From Nocardioides gansuensis (GTDB lineage Bacteria; Actinomycetota; Actinomycetes; Propionibacteriales; Nocardioidaceae), in the NCBI RefSeq assembly GCF_003076135.1, contig NZ_QDGZ01000001.1, forward strand, positions 310,001 to 374,000: DNA of 64,000 nt, read 5' to 3'. Below the pieces are notes generated by a model. That model searched no databases. It worked only from the letters and a program-made list of their open reading frames with translations, and was not told where the DNA came from. This document shows, piece by piece, positions 62,216-64,000 of the stretch (positions are counted from its first letter, which is position 1; each line of letters begins with the position of its first letter). A program made the translations under genes and the position numbers.

Positions 62216-63297
62216 CCCGGCACGGGGCCGGGGAGCAGGTCGGCCAGCAGGGCCGTGTCGCGCAGCAGCGCGACCGACGAGCGCACGACCGGGACCGCAG
62301 CGACCGCGCCCGAGCCCTCGCCGAGCCGCATGCCCAGGTCGAGGAGCGGCTCCAGGCCGAGCTTGGCCAGCGCCAGCGTCTGGGCCGGCTCCGTCGACCG
62401 GTGGCCGGCGGCGAACCACGCCGCAGCACCCGGCGCCAGCCGCTCCGCCACCAGGGCGCAGGCGACGGACATCAGGCCGTCGAGCAGGACCGGGATGCCC
62501 CCGCCCGCCGCCGTGAGGAGGAAGCCGGCCGTCGCCGCGAGGTCGGCGCTGCCGAGCGCCGCCAGGGTGGCCACCGGGTCGTGGAGTCGGTCGGCCGTGC
62601 GGGCCAGGGCCGCGTCGAGCACGGCGGTCTTGCGGGCCAGCCCCTCCGCGTCGACGCCCGTCCCGGTCCCGACCACCTCGCAGGCGGGCAGGCCGAGGGT
62701 GGCCGCGATCAGCGCGGCGGCGGGCGTGGTGTTGCCGATGCCCATGTCGCCGGTCAGCAGCAGGTCGGCGCCCAAGGCGATCTCCTCCTGCGCCACCGCC
62801 GCGCCGGCCGCCAGGGCCTGCCGGACCTCCGCCTCGCTCAGGGCGTCCTCGAGGTGGATCGCCCCGCTCCCGCGGCACACCTTGTGGGCGCGCACGTCAT
62901 CGGGGAGGCCCTCGAGGTCGTCGTCGACCCCGAGGTCCAGGACCCGTACGTGCACGCCGTGCGCGCCCGCGAGGGCGGAGACCGCAGCCCGGCCGGCCGC
63001 GAAGGTGCGCACCATCAGCGGCGTGATCTCGGGGCCGAAGGCGGAGACGCCGTGGTGGGCGACGCCGTGGTCGCCGGCGAAGATCACCAGCCGCACGTTG
63101 CCGAGCGGCCGCGGCGGGACCTCGCCCTGGCACGCGGCGACCCAGACGCCCAGCTCGCCGAGCCGGCCGAGTGCTCCGGGAGGGGTGGCGAGCCCGGCCA
63201 GGCGGGCGGCCGCGGCGTCGCGGACGTCGGCCGACGGGGGCGCGACGGGTCTCGACTCCGCCCGACCAACCGAGGCTCGATCAACCGAGGGCGTCAC
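62212..63297 (-). CDS. cobT: Nicotinate-nucleotide-dimethylbenzimidazole phosphoribosyltransferase
   Basis: A 361-residue CobT that makes alpha-ribazole phosphate from nicotinate mononucleotide and dimethylbenzimidazole. KPPGS-equivalent TPPGALGRLGELGVWVAACQ is near residue 40. IFAGDHGVAHHGVSAFGPEI, LLTGDMGIGNTTPAAALIAA and the final LGMRLGEGSGAVAAVPVVR (catalytic Glu) are typical. GTG 63297 overlaps the cbtA stop (GTGA). The first 20 residues (SVDRASVGRAESRPV) derive from a short tandem of actinobacterial intergenic-repeat-like DNA and are probably not functional. Confidence 0.93.
   Translation of the reverse strand: MTPSVDRASVGRAESRPVAPPSADVRDAAAARLAGLATPPGALGRLGELGVWVAACQGEVPPRPLGNVRLVIFAGDHGVAHHGVSAFGPEITPLMVRTFAAGRAAVSALAGAHGVHVRVLDLGVDDDLEGLPDDVRAHKVCRGSGAIHLEDALSEAEVRQALAAGAAVAQEEIALGADLLLTGDMGIGNTTPAAALIAATLGLPACEVVGTGTGVDAEGLARKTAVLDAALARTADRLHDPVATLAALGSADLAATAGFLLTAAGGGIPVLLDGLMSVACALVAERLAPGAAAWFAAGHRSTEPAQTLALAKLGLEPLLDLGMRLGEGSGAVAAVPVVRSSVALLRDTALLADLLPGPVPG
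63237..63290. repeat. Intergenic-type repeat absorbed into the 5' end of cobT
   Basis: On the minus strand CTCGGTTGATCGAGC is followed directly by CTCGGTTGGTCGGGC and then GGAGTCGAGACCC, a pattern like the GGTCGAG...GTCGAGACC repeats common in Nocardioides. It is in frame with cobT and encodes its N-terminal residues 4 to about 20. Confidence 0.45.
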
Positions 63298-64000
63298 AGG
63301 CTCGCCGCCAGGGCCTGCCGGTCCGCTACCTGTACGGCGCGGCGCCAGGAGCGGTCGACGAGGCCGGTCAGCACGAGGGCGATCCCACCCCACAGGGCCG
63401 CCAGCACCAGCAGCGAGGCCCGGCGGAACTCCCAGAGCGTGTCCGCGGGGAAGTCGCCGGCCCCCTCGAAGCCGGGGAGGGCGACTGCGGCGGTGACCAC
63501 GACGGCGAGGTAGCCGACCGCGGCGGCCGCGCACGCGGCGTACCCGCCGTGGCTGCCGACCAGCCGCCTGCCGAGCGCGACGGCACCGACCGCGGCGACC
63601 ACGGACAAGGCCGTGAAGCCGAAGAAGGCGGCGGTGCGCCCGTCGATCGTGGTGGGGTCGCCGACGGCGGGCGGGGTGGAGGGGTACTTCAGGAACGGCA
63701 CCAGCGCGAAGCTGACGAACCCGAGCGCGCAGACGAGCGCCGTGCTGCCGGCCGGGCGGAGCGAGCCGAGGCGGCCGAGCGCCGCGGCGGAGAGGAGGCC
63801 GGCGAGGCCGCCGAGGACCAGCCCGATCGCGACCGTGCCGGTGGCGAGGCCGATGGTCGACTGGACCTCACGGGAGACCGCCTCCGCCCCGGCGGACTCG
63901 TCGTGGCTGTGCGCGTGGCCGTCGCCCTCGTGCGCGGCGGCGGACTCCTCCACGGCGATGGCAGCATCGACGGGGGGCTCGCCGACGGTGTAGGCGACAC
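63294..64000 (-). CDS. cbtA: CbtA-family cobalt transporter subunit (N-terminus outside window)
   Basis: The visible 234 residues run to the window edge in an open frame (upstream codons give VAYTVGEPPVDAAIAVEES), so the start lies beyond base 64000. CbtA is a membrane protein tied to cobalt supply for B12. A His-rich loop (HEGDGHAHSHDE) for metal is followed by about five more helices, including TIGLATGTVAIGLVLGGLAG and KYPSTPPAVGDPTTIDGRTA. The stop overlaps the cobT start. A small CbtB gene and any cobalamin riboswitch would be expected just outside the window. Confidence 0.88.
   Translation of the reverse strand, partial: VAYTVGEPPVDAAIAVEESAAAHEGDGHAHSHDESAGAEAVSREVQSTIGLATGTVAIGLVLGGLAGLLSAAALGRLGSLRPAGSTALVCALGFVSFALVPFLKYPSTPPAVGDPTTIDGRTAAFFGFTALSVVAAVGAVALGRRLVGSHGGYAACAAAAVGYLAVVVTAAVALPGFEGAGDFPADTLWEFRRASLLVLAALWGGIALVLTGLVDRSWRRAVQVADRQALAASL

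Overview
The window is about 72% GC, densely packed, with many GTG starts, 4-base start/stop overlaps, an HspR/HAIR-controlled dnaK operon, actinobacterial regulator families (PucR, IclR, LuxR with TPR or ATPase parts), class F sortase and WXG-type proteins. All of this points to an actinomycete chromosome, most likely Nocardioides or a close relative in the Propionibacteriales. That assignment is inference from gene content and style. No rRNA, tRNA, insertion sequence, prophage or CRISPR array was seen, and no stretch longer than about 300 bases lacks a gene.

Layout. 1-4.5 kb: Fe-siderophore ABC transporter (end of the binding protein, two permeases, ATPase) plus a siderophore reductase. 4.5-6.15 kb: a small operon of a ribbon-helix-helix/HicB-like protein, a DUF4097 toastrack protein and a 36-residue basic peptide, read from a promoter packed with palindromes. 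6.2-9.6 kb: a membrane-bound heterodisulfide-reductase-like Fe-S oxidoreductase with eight SLFD motifs in a Pro/Ala tail. 9.8-14.6 kb: complete branched-chain-amino-acid-type (Liv) ABC transporter, followed by an opposing PucR regulator and 3-hydroxybutyrate dehydrogenase. 17.5-22.9 kb: ornithine cyclodeaminase-like protein, sortase F, an unknown secreted protein, an IclR regulator, a small membrane protein and a vanadium haloperoxidase-like protein. 23-37.4 kb: histidine degradation in two blocks (hutH-hutU, and M20 amidohydrolase-hutF-hutI), each preceded by the same 16-bp palindrome. Between the blocks lie twin CitE/HpcH lyases, a frameshifted small gene, a methyltransferase, a LuxR-TPR regulator, DUF1992 and a Cds1-like cysteine desulfhydrase. 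37.5-40.6 kb: a 35-residue basic peptide and a giant LuxR ATPase.

40.8-45.2 kb is the most unusual part: an Apd1-like thioredoxin-fold ferredoxin, a tiny Asp/Gly/Thr repeat peptide, a JmjC-type Fe(II)/2-oxoglutarate oxygenase that overlaps it, a second Apd1-like ferredoxin and an MFS exporter. This could be a peptide-modification cassette. 45.2-50.6 kb: a WXG-like pair, a membrane-anchored protein, an aldo/keto reductase, an SGNH hydrolase, a secreted protein and a GNAT acetyltransferase. 50.7-55 kb: dnaK-grpE-dnaJ-hspR. 55.2-64 kb: DUF445 and Abi-alpha-like genes translationally coupled to cobQ-cobK, then cobD, cobU, cobS, cobT and cbtA (cut by the window end). These are late cobalamin synthesis and cobalt uptake genes.

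Two intergenic arrays (40.61-40.79 and 59.73-60.00 kb) are built from the same 32-bp repeat unit arranged as opposing blocks. I do not recognise this repeat family.
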